A stretch of 64,000 bases of DNA from NCBI RefSeq assembly GCF_027595985.1, contig NC_073306.1, forward strand, positions 79,498,477 through 79,562,476. Direction: 5' to 3'. This DNA is from Sorex araneus (Eukaryota; Chordata; Mammalia; Eulipotyphla; Soricidae). The notes below the pieces were generated by a model. It made no database searches and was not told the origin of the DNA. It was given only the letters and a program-made list of their open reading frames with translations. Every line of letters starts with the position of its first letter. The first letter of the stretch is position 1. Positions 1-11,795 of this stretch are shown here, in pieces. Both the position numbers and the translations under genes were made by a program.

Positions 1-831
1 TTTCACATTGAGCTGTTTTTAGTCCAATGCCCTGTGAAAGCATTCGCTCTCTGGCTTACATCTCAGTGTCTCTTTGTACTAGCCCAAAGCCTGAAGTCTA
101 CACACTGCATTAAGTTGATTAAAGTAGTCCCAGAAACTACCTACACTTTTATACTGCCTCTAGATTAAAGACGGAGAAGAAGGGAGGGGAACAAAGCCTT
201 TTTCTGAGGACATTTTAGTTTTGATTGGGAAGGTCATTTGGATGAGGTATTGGGTTTTCTAGATTTCTTCCCCCAACATCACTTTATTTTTACTGCAATG
301 TTCAAAGAAATGAAGAAAAATACAAAGGCTCATCTCAGAAGAAGAGAGAGGCTTTTAGTACAGATGATTTCCAATTATTTCTTTGTTTCCAATAGACTAC
401 ACTTACAGGTGCTGCAACTTGAGAAACTGTCTATATCTTCATGAAGACTTCATGTCAGGACCTGGAAAAGGAACCAACAATAAATGTCAATAAGTTCTCT
501 AAATCTAACTGATGGGAAACACTGCTTAATCCACCCCAAATCGAAACAAAGTACTAGAAGCAAAATAAGCAAATTAAATAATCTTGGTGTGAACTGATTA
601 TCAACTCAAGAAATATTCAAGGGAATGAAGTGAGCACAGTCCCATGTGTAGGTCTCTCTTCTACCTTGCTATGACAAGATAATTAAGAACTTGGGTGCAG
701 TATTTGAAACACACACCCCATTATTTAAAAAATCTTCAGCAATTGTGTGATTCAATGGAGCTTAAATATTTTCCTTATCTTATAAAACTAAAGATACATC
801 CACTTATTCAGAAGAAACAAGCCTCTCCAAA

Positions 832-1047
832 GCAGTGTTTCTCAAGCATTTTCTTTTTTTAAATAGAAAAGTCTATTGGAAAGTATTATAGGACTAACTT
901 CTCTCAGTCATTTTCTGTGACCCTCTTCCAACCTATTGACACCCTGTGCCCACCCCCACTCCTTGTCCTACCAGTTCACCCCTTATTCTCATGACCTAGC
1001 CTTATTGTACACAACTTCCACAACAGAACCCCCAGTTGAGAAATGCT
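832..1047. mobile_element. Possible hAT (MER5/Charlie-like) DNA transposon
   Basis: CAGTGTTTCTCAAGC at the left and GTTGAGAAATGCTA at the right are inverted-repeat-like, matching the terminal style of mammalian hAT elements. No clear 8-bp duplication. Confidence 0.4.
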
Positions 1048-1214
1048 AACATAGACCATAAGAACACTAAACTATCCACTAACTTATTACTATGAAGGTA
1101 AAAATGAATTCTTGTGAAAAGATACTAGTCTCTTTCTTTCACAAAGTGATAATACAAACATATAAATGATAGTGAATCTTAATATCCACATAGACTAAAC
1201 TTACAGGAAAACAG

Positions 1215-1448
1215 GGGCTAGGAGGTCTGGTCAATGCTTGGAATCAACCACAAGTATGTGAGGGGCAGAGGGTAGATAAGATAGAGAAGGGGCCAATATG
1301 ACAATAATAGCTGAAAATTATCACCTTAGACAAGAACTGAGTGTTAAAGGTAGGTAGAGGATATGCCTGATAACTCTCCAGTATTGGTATTGAGAACCAC
1401 AATTCCCAAAAGGAGAGAATGAGAGAAAGAGAGAAAGAGAAACAGAGA

Positions 1449-1487
<39 letters not shown>

Positions 1488-1660
1488 AAAGCACCTGCTA
1501 TAGAGGCAGGCGGGTGGAGGGGTGGGAGAGACTGAGGACACTGGTTCTGATTCTAGGAAATGTACACTGCTGGAGGTAAGGGTGTTGGAACACTGTATGA
1601 CTGAAACCTAATCATAAACAAGGGTCTATCTCACAGTGATTCAATTAAAAAAATAAAACT
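1215..1660 (+). mobile_element. L1 3' UTR end
   Basis: Shares GACAAGAACTGAGT, AGAACCACAATTCCC, a GA tract (1452-1484) and CACAGTGATTCAATTAAA with the L1 copy at 35340-36290. Confidence 0.75.
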
Positions 1661-2501
1661 TTAAATAAAAGAAATAATATTATAGTGATTCTTAGAGGAA
1701 AAAATCTCAATTTTATGCTAGCAAATCTATCACTTTTGAACCTTTGTTATTCTCTTATTTAAAGAAACACAGATGATAGTGCTAATGGAACTTTCTAACA
1801 TTTCTTATATTTATTATTCTTTTTGGTTGCCTTCTCTTTTTGTATCTGATGCTGGGTTGGGCATAAAGTTTCAATTTTCCACTTTAAATTAAAGGATTTT
1901 ACATTGCAAACATGCCATCAATGTTGTAAAATCTTATATATAGCAGTTGGTACATTGTTAGGAGAACAATTATAAAGGCACTTTGCAAATGACTGAACTC
2001 TGACAAACAGTGACCTACAGACACTAGGCAGTCTCCTGAAGCTGAAAGAAATGACTCATGCCAGATGGAAGCTAGTATTTGGGGACTCAAGGGAGAGCAG
2101 CAGGGCACTTTTTGAAGCCTGGACTCACCCTAGAACCCATGAGATCAGCCAGTTCTGAAAGAAATCTGAATGAATGTTTCATTTGATGTGTGAGTATGTT
2201 TTCATACACACTTCTATTTAACTATTTTCTATTCACCTAATTCTCCAGTTTAAAAATAAAAATTTTGAAACAAAATGAAAAAGTCTGGGGCTCATCTTCT
2301 AGAAGGTCTTGCTCCTTTCTGAAAATAGCAAACAAAACTGTGAAAAGACCTGATCATTACAAGGCAGTCTGGGATTGGGTGAATGATAAAAATTTTTATA
2401 AACTTCAATCTAGTTCAGCTTGATTCCCATCATGTGGCTCCCCACAGGTCATTAATTGCAAACTGGATAGGGCTTTGCTTTCTCAAATCAAAAGACTAAA
2501 G
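1661..2501. other. Intergenic, nothing recognised
   Basis: AT-rich, no gene or family member seen; 1-831 is similar. Confidence 0.5.
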
Positions 2502-2600
2502 AAGTTCAATTCTACTCCGATTGAGTTTTGCTTCTCACTTCCCACTTTCAAAGTTCAATTCTGCCTTGATTGGGTTTTGCTTCCCACTTCCCACCTTTGA
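2502..2600. repeat. Two-copy tandem duplication, about 49-bp unit
   Basis: AAGTTCAATTCT...TTCCCACTTTC (2502-2550) is repeated at 2551-2600 with a few changes. Confidence 0.85.
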
Positions 2601-2736
2601 AGTGCAGGCAATTAAACCTAGAATTTATGCATGCGAGGCACTGTTTCTACACTGAGCACATCACCTTACTTCTGTCCTTTAGCGCTTAGCTCTTCAGCTC
2701 TCTACCCAGACAGTCTTTTGTTTGTTGGTTTGATTT

Positions 2737-2904
2737 GGTTTTGGGGTCACACCCAGCCTGCTCAGGGCTTATTCCTGGCTTTATGCTACGGAAATCACTC
2801 CTAGCTGGACTCAGGGGTGTGTGGTATCAGGGACCAAACATGGGCACATCGCATGCAAGGCAATGCAAGGCATGCCCTACCTGTTGTACTCTCTCTCCAG
2901 CCCC
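2737..2904 (-). mobile_element. Family A SINE, old
   Basis: Minus copy, TTTTGGGGTCACACCC to CTCTCCAGCCCC, diverged, with an ATGCAAGGCA duplication inside the head. Confidence 0.75.
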
Positions 2905-4258
2905 TTCCACAGAGTTTCAAATAAATGTCTTTTTTTTAAAAATTGAGATTTCTTAGGTCTCCAAGTTTGCAATTCAAGCTTCCAAAATCAAAATTTCTGT
3001 GAGTTCTTTTGTTTTCCAAGAATGGTTTTGCCAAAGGTCAGGCCTGGGTTTTTAAGCTCCAGACTACTTAACATGCAATGAGTCTCCCAGCTGAAAAGTA
3101 CCAGCACATTAATTCACCATTTCCTCTAGGGATTTCCTCCCTTTCCTGTATGATTTTTGTGCCTTCTCCCCTGAGGAGTCTGTCTCCTAAGCATCACAAG
3201 ACTCTAAGGTATTTTATCTACTTCTAAGAAGTTTCTGACCCAACTATTTAGTCTCCTGTGAAAGTGCAACTAATATCTCTTGGGGGAAACGCCATGCATC
3301 TGAGATTCTGCCATTCTTGAATTTTGTCATTCTAGCCGCACATAAGCACTCAACCCTGTATTTTTCCCCATAAACAGCCTTCAGCCTGGACCATCATCTA
3401 TCTAATCCTCAGACCAGGTCCAGAATCACCAAGTGTCCCAGAAGGGATCGTGCTTCCTAGTCCTCAGCTTCCCTCCCTGAAATTGTCGTTCCTCTTGCCT
3501 TTATTGCTTTCACAGCTCCCTGGTGCTTTTTTAAATGATAGGTTTTGAAATACTTCCAGGCTTTTAGAATGGTTTTCAGGAAGGAGTTTTAATGGCCAGA
3601 ATTCAGATCATGCTCAGAAGTGAAACTACATAAATCTCCTAATAGCCTTTGCTGCTTTGTTTTGACCACACTGTATGTTGTACATCACACAGAAGGGAGG
3701 GTTTACTGGTTTATTAAAAATAATGACAAAAAGAAAAAAAGAAAGCAGGGTGATACTCTATCTAGCAGTGATTCAATAAAGATTTTTTAAAATTTTAAAA
3801 AGAAGCCAGAATGGCCCTTTGGAGTCATACAATGAATCACATCAGTTCCGCTACACTTAGACTAAAATCCAAAATATATATCAAGCCTTCAAAGATCTAG
3901 ATGTCATTGCCTGATACCTCTCAAAACTCATCTGTTAGGTTTGTCCCCTTTGTTCATTATACACAGCAGAATATGAATGTTTTATGCATGTGTATAATTT
4001 GAATATTGTGTGTATAATTCATATAATTCATATATGTGTTCTAACTACTCCTCCACTCTGCTTCTCAGAAATTTGTTCTTCTCCTCATCCCAGAATATAA
4101 GACCAGGAACTTCATCTATCTTGTTCAACTATTTTATTTTCAGATCCTAACATAGTAGCCATATAAGAGATGCTAGATGAGACATTTACATAATAAACTA
4201 ACAAATAAAATTAAACTGACTTTGATTGAAATGTGGCTGGGTTTTAAGTTATAATAAA
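2905..4258. other. Intergenic, nothing recognised apart from a short L1 end
   Basis: No coding sequence. An L1 terminus lies at 3750-3803 and an AT-rich ATATAATTC repeat region near 3990-4030. Confidence 0.5.
3750..3803 (+). mobile_element. L1 3' terminus, very short
   Basis: GGTGATACTCTATCTAGCAGTGATTCAATAAAG is the last 30-50 bases of the L1 3' end. Confidence 0.5.
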
Positions 4259-4266
4259 GATTATAA

Positions 4267-4540
4267 TTGGTAATTTATTATAATGCGATTCAGAGCTACC
4301 GTTGGACTAGAGCTGTTATTGAGTGGGTTCCACGGGACATCAAAATACCATGTGGCTGCCCACCAACGAGATGGTCAGACTTCCTTGTTAAAACCCCAAA
4401 TGAACAGTTTGAGTCTCTTCCTGTTCCTGGAGCGAGCAGATATCACTGGGCTACACTAGCACGCGACAAGGACAAATGGAGACATTACTAGCGCACACAC
4501 AAGCAAATTGAAGATCAATGGGAAGACAAGTGATACAAGT
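4267..4540 (+). mobile_element. RTE-clade LINE, 5'-truncated 3' end
   Basis: An open frame at 4267-4491 reads WTRAV, PRDIK, GCPPTRWSDF and VPGASRYHWATLARD. This is the C-terminal tail of RTE-type endonuclease/reverse transcriptase ORFs known from nematodes and from the common shrew. A stop replaces the next Trp codon (TAG for TGG) at 4489-4491; beyond it the frame continues with partly matching codons. The element ends in the tandem tail ACAAGTGAT x2 and is flanked by GATTATAA at 4259-4266 and 4541-4548. It lacks the endonuclease and RT domains, so it cannot move on its own. Confidence 0.82.
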
Positions 4541-4617
4541 GATTATAAGTTTATAAATTAAAAATAATCATATCCAAAGCAACTTGAGATAATAAGAATC
4601 AATAAGAATCAAATGAT

Positions 4618-4790
4618 GGGGGCTGGAGTGATAGCACAGCGGGTACGGTGTTTGCCTTGCATGTGGCCGACCCGGGTTCGAATCCCAGCATCTCATATGG
4701 TTCCTGAGCACCTCCAGGAGTAATTCCTGAGTGCAGAGCCAGGAGTAACCCCTGTGCATTGCCGGGTGTGACCCAAAAAGCAAAAAAAAA
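4618..4790 (+). mobile_element. Family A (SOR-type) SINE, full length
   Basis: Reference copy: head with A box TAGCACAGCGGG and B box GGGTTCGAATCC (a tRNA-derived RNA polymerase III promoter), body CATATGGTTCCTGAGCACC to GTGACCCAAAAAGC, A tail. Perfect duplication AATCAAATGAT at 4607-4617 and 4791-4801. Confidence 0.95.
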
Positions 4791-4996
4791 AATCAAATGA
4801 TTACTAATAATCCTTCCAAATATTCCTTCTATTTCTAATATTCTAACCAAAACTGTCGTATTAGGGAAAGAACTGGAGTTGAATATCCTAACAAGATGTT
4901 TCCCTGGCAATTTGTTTTTACAAGAAAATATAGATTCTTCAATGCCATAAATAATAATCAAGAAGATCCTTCTTAAAAGCAAAAGGAGCAAAATCA

Positions 4997-5146
4997 GGTA
5001 CTGTAAAGATGGTACAGGGGTTAAGCATTCACCTTGCATGTGGCTGATCCCAGTTTGATCCCTGGCACTGCCTCAATGACCTTAAGCACAGAGTCAAGAG
5101 TATTAAGTCCTGAGCACTTTTGGGTACGGCATATAACCAAAAAAAT
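4997..5146 (+). mobile_element. Family A SINE, old
   Basis: Recognisable at CACCTTGCATGTGGCTGATCC and GTCCTGAGCACTTTTGGG; heavily diverged. Confidence 0.6.
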
Positions 5147-5373
5147 GGAAGGGGGCAATAGTATTATACTTAAATTTTAGCTCCAACTTATATTCTAGTG
5201 AAATGTTTCCACTTCAGGGGAAGATTCAGGAACCCATCAAAAGCAGGTCTAAGCTTTTCTAAGGACATTTATCTTCAGAATACATTAGAATATACACTTG
5301 TAACAATTCATGTGTATATCAAATTTTTTAAAACTGAGTTCACTGAAATGACTGTTTATTCAGGTTTATTATA

Positions 5374-5525
5374 TGAAGCTACAAAGATAGTATGGCACGT
5401 GAACAACCTGCGTTCAATCCCCACCACTCCATATAGTCCCCCGACTCCCCTGATTTCTGCCAGGAGTGATACTTGAGCTAGAGCCAGGAGTAAGCACAGC
5501 CAGGTGTGGCCCAAAAACAAATAAA
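5374..5525 (+). mobile_element. Family A SINE, old
   Basis: CGTTCAATCCCC B box and CCAGGTGTGGCCCAAAAAC end; the A box is eroded. Confidence 0.65.
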
Positions 5526-6032
5526 CAAAACTAGTTTGTTGTAAAGTATGGATCACTCTCATTTCAACACTTTTATCATTCTCTGCCCAACACTGGAACA
5601 TAGTAGAAACTCTTGGTTTTTACTAGAATAAATGAATGCATGAAATTCTTTTCCAGGTTACACTGGGAAATGTGAAAAGAGCAAGATCCTTCTTGCTTCC
5701 TAATATAAGCATCCACTTCCAATACAAATCAAGAGATAAAATGAAGATAAAATTCTATGCTAAATTGAAGATATGCATAAACAGTGTAATTAAAATAAAG
5801 CATTTGCCTTAGGTTGACATAGATGTCCTGCGCAATTAATCTATAGAATGTCATAAGATATTAAATCCAAGAGTCCCAACCATCCGGAGCAAAGAGATCA
5901 TAAACAATAACTCTGGGCATATAATCCAGAAACCCAATAGAACTGTCACTTCTCAAGTGGCCCCAGGAAGAGTGTGAGGGTAACAGGTGACTCTCAAAGT
6001 CTAGGGTTCACAGGCAATCAATAAAGACATGG

Positions 6033-6220
6033 GGGGCTGGCGAGATAGCACAGCGGGTAGGGTGTTTGCCTTGCAGGAAGCCAACCCAGGTTTGATTCCC
6101 AGCATCCCATATGGTCCCCCGGGCACCACCAGGAGTAATTTCTGAGTGCAGAGCCAGGACTAACCCCTGTGCATCGCTGGGTGTGACCCCACAAAAAAGC
6201 AAAAATAAATAAATAAATAA
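6033..6220 (+). mobile_element. Family A SINE, full length
   Basis: Perfect duplication ATAAAGACATGG at 6021-6032 and 6221-6232; the tail is an AAAT repeat. Confidence 0.93.
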
Positions 6221-6332
6221 ATAAAGACATGGACCAAGGGTGGAGTTCAATGACTCTCAAACGTTGTGCCTCCTTATACCTCTGACTTAGAGGACTGGAG
6301 AGATATCCGGGGTGCTGGGAGTATGGTCTCAT

Positions 6333-6509
6333 CTGTCACTGTCACTGTCACTGTCATCCCGTTGTTCATCAATTTGTTCAAGCAGGCACCAGTAACGTCT
6401 CTCAATGTGAGACTTATTGTTACTGTTTTGGCATATCCAATATGCCACGGGTAGCTTGCCAGGCTCTGCCGTGTGGACGCAAACTCTCGGTAGCTTGCCG
6501 GGCTCTCCT
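6333..6509 (-). mobile_element. Family B SINE, 5'-truncated
   Basis: Begins with TGTCAC repeats (complement of the RTE-like tail) and runs to GGGCTCTCC; the tRNA head is missing. The flanks recur without the SINE at about 7373-7470. Confidence 0.88.
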
Positions 6510-6579
6510 ATTATAATAAATAACTTTTTGCACACAGTCTGATTTTTCTTCCCTCATTTTAAAGGATAACAGGAAATAA

Positions 6580-6719
6580 TGTGCTTACTTTGCATTGCTT
6601 TATTCTGATTCTATCTCTGGCACTAAATATGATCCACTGAGCATGATCTTAGAGTGATTCCTTAGCACAGAACCAGGAGTAAGTTCTGAGCACTGCAGGT
6701 GTGACCCAAAAACACACTT
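6580..6719 (+). mobile_element. Family A SINE, old
   Basis: The second half is clear (AGAACCAGGAGTAAGTTCTGAG, AGGTGTGACCCAAAAAC); the head is degenerate. Confidence 0.6.
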
Positions 6720-6765
6720 GAAAAAATAAAATAAGAAAAATATTTGGTTTAAAAATAAAAAGCTG

Positions 6766-6940
6766 GGCTGGAAAGATAGTGCACTGAATAGGGTGCTCAT
6801 CTTGCATGGGTCCAAGTCAGGTTCAATCCTCCACATCTCCCAAACACCTCAGGACTGATCCAGGACTGATTCCTGAGTGCAGAGCCAGAAATAACCTTTG
6901 ATCAGCACTGGGTGTGGCCCAAAAAACAAAAAATAAAAAT
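6766..6940 (+). mobile_element. Family A SINE
   Basis: Diverged full-length copy; flanks AAAAAGCTGG and TAAAAGCTGG are the duplication. Confidence 0.8.
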
Positions 6941-7372
6941 TAAAAGCTGGTATTCTCACATATTTAACTGTTCTCTGTTGGCAGGAGTACATGAAGTTTT
7001 GGCCAGATTTTCTCAATGGTGTAAACAAAGTAGTTGACATTCCCTAGTTAGCCAATTTAAAATGTAAAGACAGGTAAAATTTGTTTTCTTAGCCCTTTCT
7101 TTATGACAGCCTATCAGGATCATTCACCCTCCCACTTACTTTTTCATTTGTAAATATACAAAACTAGGATAATATGTTTAACTGGTCTGGGGTCCTCATT
7201 TTTATATTAGTACAGCTGGAAAATGTACCTCTGTGTGTGTAATGTAGCACAAAGGTATGCTCACTGAGGCATACAATCAGAATGTGTCAGTTCTGAGGGG
7301 AGAAAAACTCCCCTCTCTAGTGAAATATTTTATACTAGAAATCTATAACTATTCCAATGCAAGACTTACTAA

Positions 7373-7470
7373 GTGATACCCAGGGTGCTGGAAGTATGGT
7401 CTCATGTTATAATAAATAACTTTTTGCACACAGTCTGATTTGTTCTTCCCTCTTTTTAAAGGATAACAGA
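7373..7470 (+). repeat. SINE-free copy of the flanks of the family B element at 6333
   Basis: GGGTGCTGGAAGTATGGTCTCAT then TTATAATAAATAACTTTTTGC and AAAGGATAACAG matches 6308-6332 joined to 6511-6572, with the SINE absent. Confidence 0.85.
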
Positions 7471-8189
7471 TTTTTTTTTCAGTTTCTCCAAACTAAGAAT
7501 TTGTGATCAGATATTCCCTTATATTGATGATTCCAGTAGCTTGACTTTAATCACCTTAATCAGATGTTGTTGGGGGGAATTTTTTTTAGCTGCTGAAACT
7601 TTAATACATAAATTTTTTGTTTTTAAAGAAAGAAAGAGATTTTCCTCTTTCTACTAGTAAAAAGGCTAGGAGTGAGCTGCCGTTCGAGGACTCCTGTTAC
7701 TGGAGTAGGTGCCTGTAAAGGGCCAGGTGGTGTTTATGCAGATGACTGAGCAAGTTACAATGTGTTCTTCCTTTTGGATAAAACATTAGTGTATCAGATG
7801 TGACAAATCAGATGTTCATCTTCCACACTTCTGCATTATTTTACATTGAGAATTAGATGATGTGCTGGCTTAGCTCTTTGCCTTTGTGAGTTGTTTCTGA
7901 TTTGAGGTGTGTGTTTTTGTTTTTGTTTTTTAGAATAAGTTCATGAATAAAGTTCTCTGTACACTCTATATAATCAGTCTCACAGAATTGCTAACTAACT
8001 AGGTAACATGATAATAAAAACTGCACCTGTCTTGCATTGAACAAGGGAAGGAAAGCACATGTTCTAGTATCAGAAAAATGCCATTCACATACTGTAAAAG
8101 CTCTCTAACAGATATCCATCCCAGACCCAGGTTGTCAAGGATAAGCATGACCTTCCCTACCTAGACATCTTGGGATGAAGCACTTGATG

Positions 8190-8275
8190 CTCAGTGTCCA
8201 GATGGGAAATGAGCACCAAGATGCGAAGCTCAGAGTTATGCACTGAGCAGTAAGCCAACCTGCTTTCAACCCAAA
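8190..8275 (+). mobile_element. Possible MIR SINE remnant
   Basis: CAGATGGGAAATGAG, GAAGCTCAGAG and CACTGAGCAGTAAG followed by CTTTCAACCC follow the MIR core layout; diverged. Confidence 0.35.
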
Positions 8276-9334
8276 AGAATGCCTTACATAGACTGCATCA
8301 TACTTTTAAAGCACTCTTTGTAAATATACAGATAACACCCCCACCAACAGTACTTGCAGTATTATGGTCCATGTCACATGTAGTCAGCCTACTGTAGCTC
8401 CTCCAGCTACATTCCACAGCACCACCATTCTGTCCAAAAAGAAACCATCAGAAATTTCTGTAGAAAGCTGATTTCCAATGAGAAACAACTGAAGGGTCTG
8501 GGTACATGAATAGAACTGGGGTCAGGACATATGCTTTGCGTCATCAAAACAGCATGCCCTAATTCCAATAGTGAAATAGCCATGCTCTTCCCCAGCACTG
8601 TAGGTATGGCTCTGGAGGCCCCAAAGTACCACCAGGTGTGGCCCTACTGGTCCCTAAGAATTTTCAGTGTTACTTTGTTATCCCAGCATTAAATGTCCCA
8701 AGAAGCACCCATCCTTGTCCCCTACCACTGAACCACTGGCCTGGTTGACCCAGTATCCACTAGTGTGGTGCCCTATCCCTTGAACTCTACTAGGAGTTGA
8801 CACCAAGAAAAAAGAGAATTGAAGACAGACTGTTTTGTGTAGTGCTTATCTTGAGTGCTCCTGTTATGAATTAGAACAGCACTTTGTCACTAGTGAGAAA
8901 CTAATGGAGTAAGGTAAGAGGATAGCTCAGGGTTCTTAAAAATTCTATTAATGTTCTTAATTCATGCACCCATTCAACAAATATATATCAAGTGTCATGC
9001 ACAGCTCAAGATGAGACCTCTTCCACCAAAGGGCAATGACAGGGGAGTTATAAAAGCCATAAAAGAAATATAAGTATACTAAGAACCTTTCAGAAATAGA
9101 TAGATTCAAAGATTTTGTCCCAAAAAAAGGTGCTCTTTCTGATCTCTGGAGAACAGACAGACACTAAGATGAAAAGGGTGGAGGGAAAGAAGAGTACAAG
9201 AGAGGGGTCATAATTCCAGAACTCTTCAATGAGCTATTCTACATTGTAGCCACAATTAACAATAATTTTATTATTCAAAATGGTAATATTGGGTTGGAGA
9301 GATGCTGCAGGGGTTATGACTACAGCCAACAGTA

Positions 9335-9661
9335 TTCAGGAGTTACTCCCATCTTGATACTCTAGAGTTGTTCCTGGCAGTGTTTGGGTACATGCAGATC
9401 AAACCTGAACTTCTTTTTTTTTTTTTTTTTTTTTGCTTTTTGGGTCACACCTGGAGATGCGCAGGGGTTATTCCTGGCTCTGCACTCAGAAATTACTCCT
9501 GGAAGTGCTTAGGGGACCATATGGGATGCTGGGAATCAAACTCGGGTCAGCCGCATGCAAGGCAAACACCCTACCCACTGTGCTTTCGCTCCAGTCCCCA
9601 AACCTGAACTTCTTGAATGCAAATCCCATGCTCCAATCCATTGGGTTATCACTCCAGCCCT
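9335..9661 (-). mobile_element. Old family A SINE, host of a younger copy
   Basis: CAGGAGTTACTCCC to CATGCAGATCAAACCTGAAC, continuing after 9599 to GGGTTATCACTCCAGCCC. Confidence 0.65.
9416..9599 (-). mobile_element. Family A SINE nested in an older SINE
   Basis: Perfect duplication AAACCTGAACTTCTT at 9401-9415 and 9600-9614, made from the older SINE around it. Confidence 0.94.
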
Positions 9662-9689
9662 AACAAGCAATCTTTATAAGTTGCTTTTG

Positions 9690-10085
9690 CAGATTTTCAG
9701 CTCAAATTATCTTATCTATAATTTTTTCTGAGAATTTTCTTTGATGCTTCAAATACTTATAGTGTATTATTTCATTTTCAAATATTTGGGAAATTTTTTG
9801 ATAGCATTTTATAGTTTTCTAGTTTAATTCTATTGCAGTCATAAAACATAATTTGAAAATTTTAACTTCTTTGAATTTTATTAATATGCTCTATCTTGAT
9901 AAGTATTCTATAGGCACTTTGAAAGAACATGTATTCTATTGTTACCGGTGGCATTCTGTAAATGGTAATAAGATCAAATTGTTTAACCATATTAAATTTT
10001 ACTTTTTTTCTGCTTTTCTAGCTATTTATTCTATTGATAATTGAGAGAAAAGAGCTGAAGTCTTCAATATTTACCATGATTTTTC
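9690..10085 (-). mobile_element. Old L1 fragment
   Basis: TCTATTGCAGTCATAAAACAT, GAACATGTATTCTATTGTT and TCTATTGATAATTGAGAG match the antisense of ancient mammalian L1 coding sequence. Confidence 0.65.
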
Positions 10086-10165
10086 TATGGTTTCTATAGT
10101 TTTTTCCATACTATTTTTCTATACTATTATTTCTATACTATTTTTCTATAGTTTCTATAATTCAT
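10080..10165. repeat. Imperfect tandem repeat of TTTCTATA(C/G)T
   Basis: About eight irregular copies of a TTTCTATA-containing unit at the edge of an old L1 fragment. Confidence 0.75.
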
Positions 10166-10417
10166 ATGGGCTCCTATGGCAAATATATATACCTTGGTAG
10201 TTAAAAAGACAAAGATCTGCTCACACTTCCAGAGACTAGTCCTAAAACTTGAATTGAATAACTTTGTAACTTTGTGGTTCGCCATGATTTTAAAATAAAT
10301 AACAAATTGAATAAAGTAAAAGTTAACAGTTTTTTTAATTACAGGCTTAAATAGAAAATTCTTAAAAGAAAATAATAAGAAAAAATCTTTATTCCCTTGG
10401 ATTTGCCAAAGAAACTT

Positions 10418-10588
10418 TAGGGGCCAGAGAAATAGTAAGGTGCTCGCCTTTCACATGGTCAACCCAGGTTCTATCTCCCAAATACCACATATGGTCACCC
10501 AAGAACCATTAGGAGTCACCACTGAGCACAGAACCAGAGTAAGCACTAAGCACCACTAGGTATGACCTAAACTCATGCCCCCAAAAAT
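10418..10588 (+). mobile_element. Family A SINE, old
   Basis: GGGGCCAGAGAAATAG head, CCAGGTTCTATCTCC B box region, diverged tail. Confidence 0.75.
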
Positions 10589-10662
10589 GTTTTTAGGAGA
10601 GCAAAAGTTCAATTAATAAAGAAAAAAAGTCAATAAACTGGACTTCATCAAAACTAAAATAT

Positions 10663-10845
10663 TTGGGGCTCAAATATAGCGGGTAGGGTGTTTGCCTTGC
10701 ACATGACTAACCCAGGTTCAATCCCCGGGTTCTATCACTGGCATCCCATATGGTCCCCTGAGCACTGCCAGTCGTAATTCCTGAGTGTAGAGCAAGGAGT
10801 AACACCTGAGCATCACTGGCTGTGTCCCCAAAAGAAAAGAAACAC
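10663..10845 (+). mobile_element. Family A SINE
   Basis: Carries a short extra segment after the B box (CCCGGGTTCTATCACTGG); the flanking ACTAAAATA repeat suggests its duplication. Confidence 0.8.
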
Positions 10846-10919
10846 TAAAATAATCTAGTCTATAAAGTAAGTCATAAAATGAAAAGATAAATAAGAGAGT
10901 ACAGAAAACACTGAACTCT

Positions 10920-11795
10920 GCCTGCTGCTCTATCACTCCAAGTGAGGTCTGCCTCCATCATTGGGACTAACCCAGAATGGGAAGTAGAGCTTCTTCCTGC
11001 TGTCGAGCTCCGAAGGAGCCTTCATACTGACCTGCACTAAATAAATGAGCCACACCAGAGGTCCTTCTTGACCTTCTGCCAGATGCACCACCACTCCAGT
11101 TATTTCTCTATTCACTTGGTGAAGATGGACAGAAAAGAAAGAGAGCAACTTTATCTTAATTCCTCAGCATCTACCAGGGGCCTAACTACAAAGATTCATC
11201 CCCAGAACAACTGAAACACTAGAAAACCAGCGAGGAAAACACGCAGAAACCCATGAGTGAAATCACTGAAGACATAAACAACACCAACCAGCTCAGTAAA
11301 TCCTCAGACAATGTCTTTAGTGACATCATGATGCGGGTGCTCAACAAGCTCAAAGAAATGACAGCACAGGTTGTCAGCAAAGCACATGAAAGTATGAGTC
11401 GAAATGAAAAACTACTACAAAGAGAAATTAAGAACATGGTAGGTGATATAAAAAGCTCGGTAGAAACTGAATAAAAAACAGAAACTGAGCAAAAAATTGA
11501 AGAGCTCCTAAGATGTGAAGGAGGAAACTGCTAGGAAACAGCAGAAGGTGGGAAGTAGTCTGAAAAGAAATTAACAGTATGCCAAAGAACTATGGGGTGA
11601 GTTCAAGAGGAACAGTATAAGAATCATCTGAATCACTGAAGAACAGAAAAACAAATGTGATGAAGAAACAATGGTTAAAGAAATCATCCATAAGAATTTT
11701 TCAACGTTTAGAAGTACAGGCAATGAGACCCAAAAGGCTTGAAGGGTTTTTAGTGAAAATAGACTCAATGAGGAAAACTCCAAGACATGTACTCA
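10920..11795 (+). mobile_element. L1 LINE 5' region and ORF1 N-terminal remnant
   Basis: An open stretch 11253-11474 reads MSEITEDINNTNQLSKSS..., heptad-like and charged as in the L1 ORF1 coiled coil. It is closed by a stop and followed by decayed frame. The sequence resumes at 12039 and 12620 after SINE insertions. Confidence 0.6.

Larger units (their letters stand above)
6941..9290. other. Intergenic, mostly unrecognised
   Basis: Only the duplicated flank (7373-7470) and a possible MIR (8190-8275) stand out in 2.3 kb. Confidence 0.5.

Noticed and set aside
4660..4690. tRNA genes suggested by A and B boxes
   Set aside because: All such boxes sit in SINE heads; no full cloverleaf with acceptor stem was found.
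6333..6360. Regular short repeats as a CRISPR-like array
   Set aside because: TGTCAC units are the tandem terminus of a SINE; eukaryotic DNA, no spacers.
11253..11474. Free-standing 73-codon coiled-coil gene
   Set aside because: Context and the continuing decayed frame make it an L1 ORF1 remnant.
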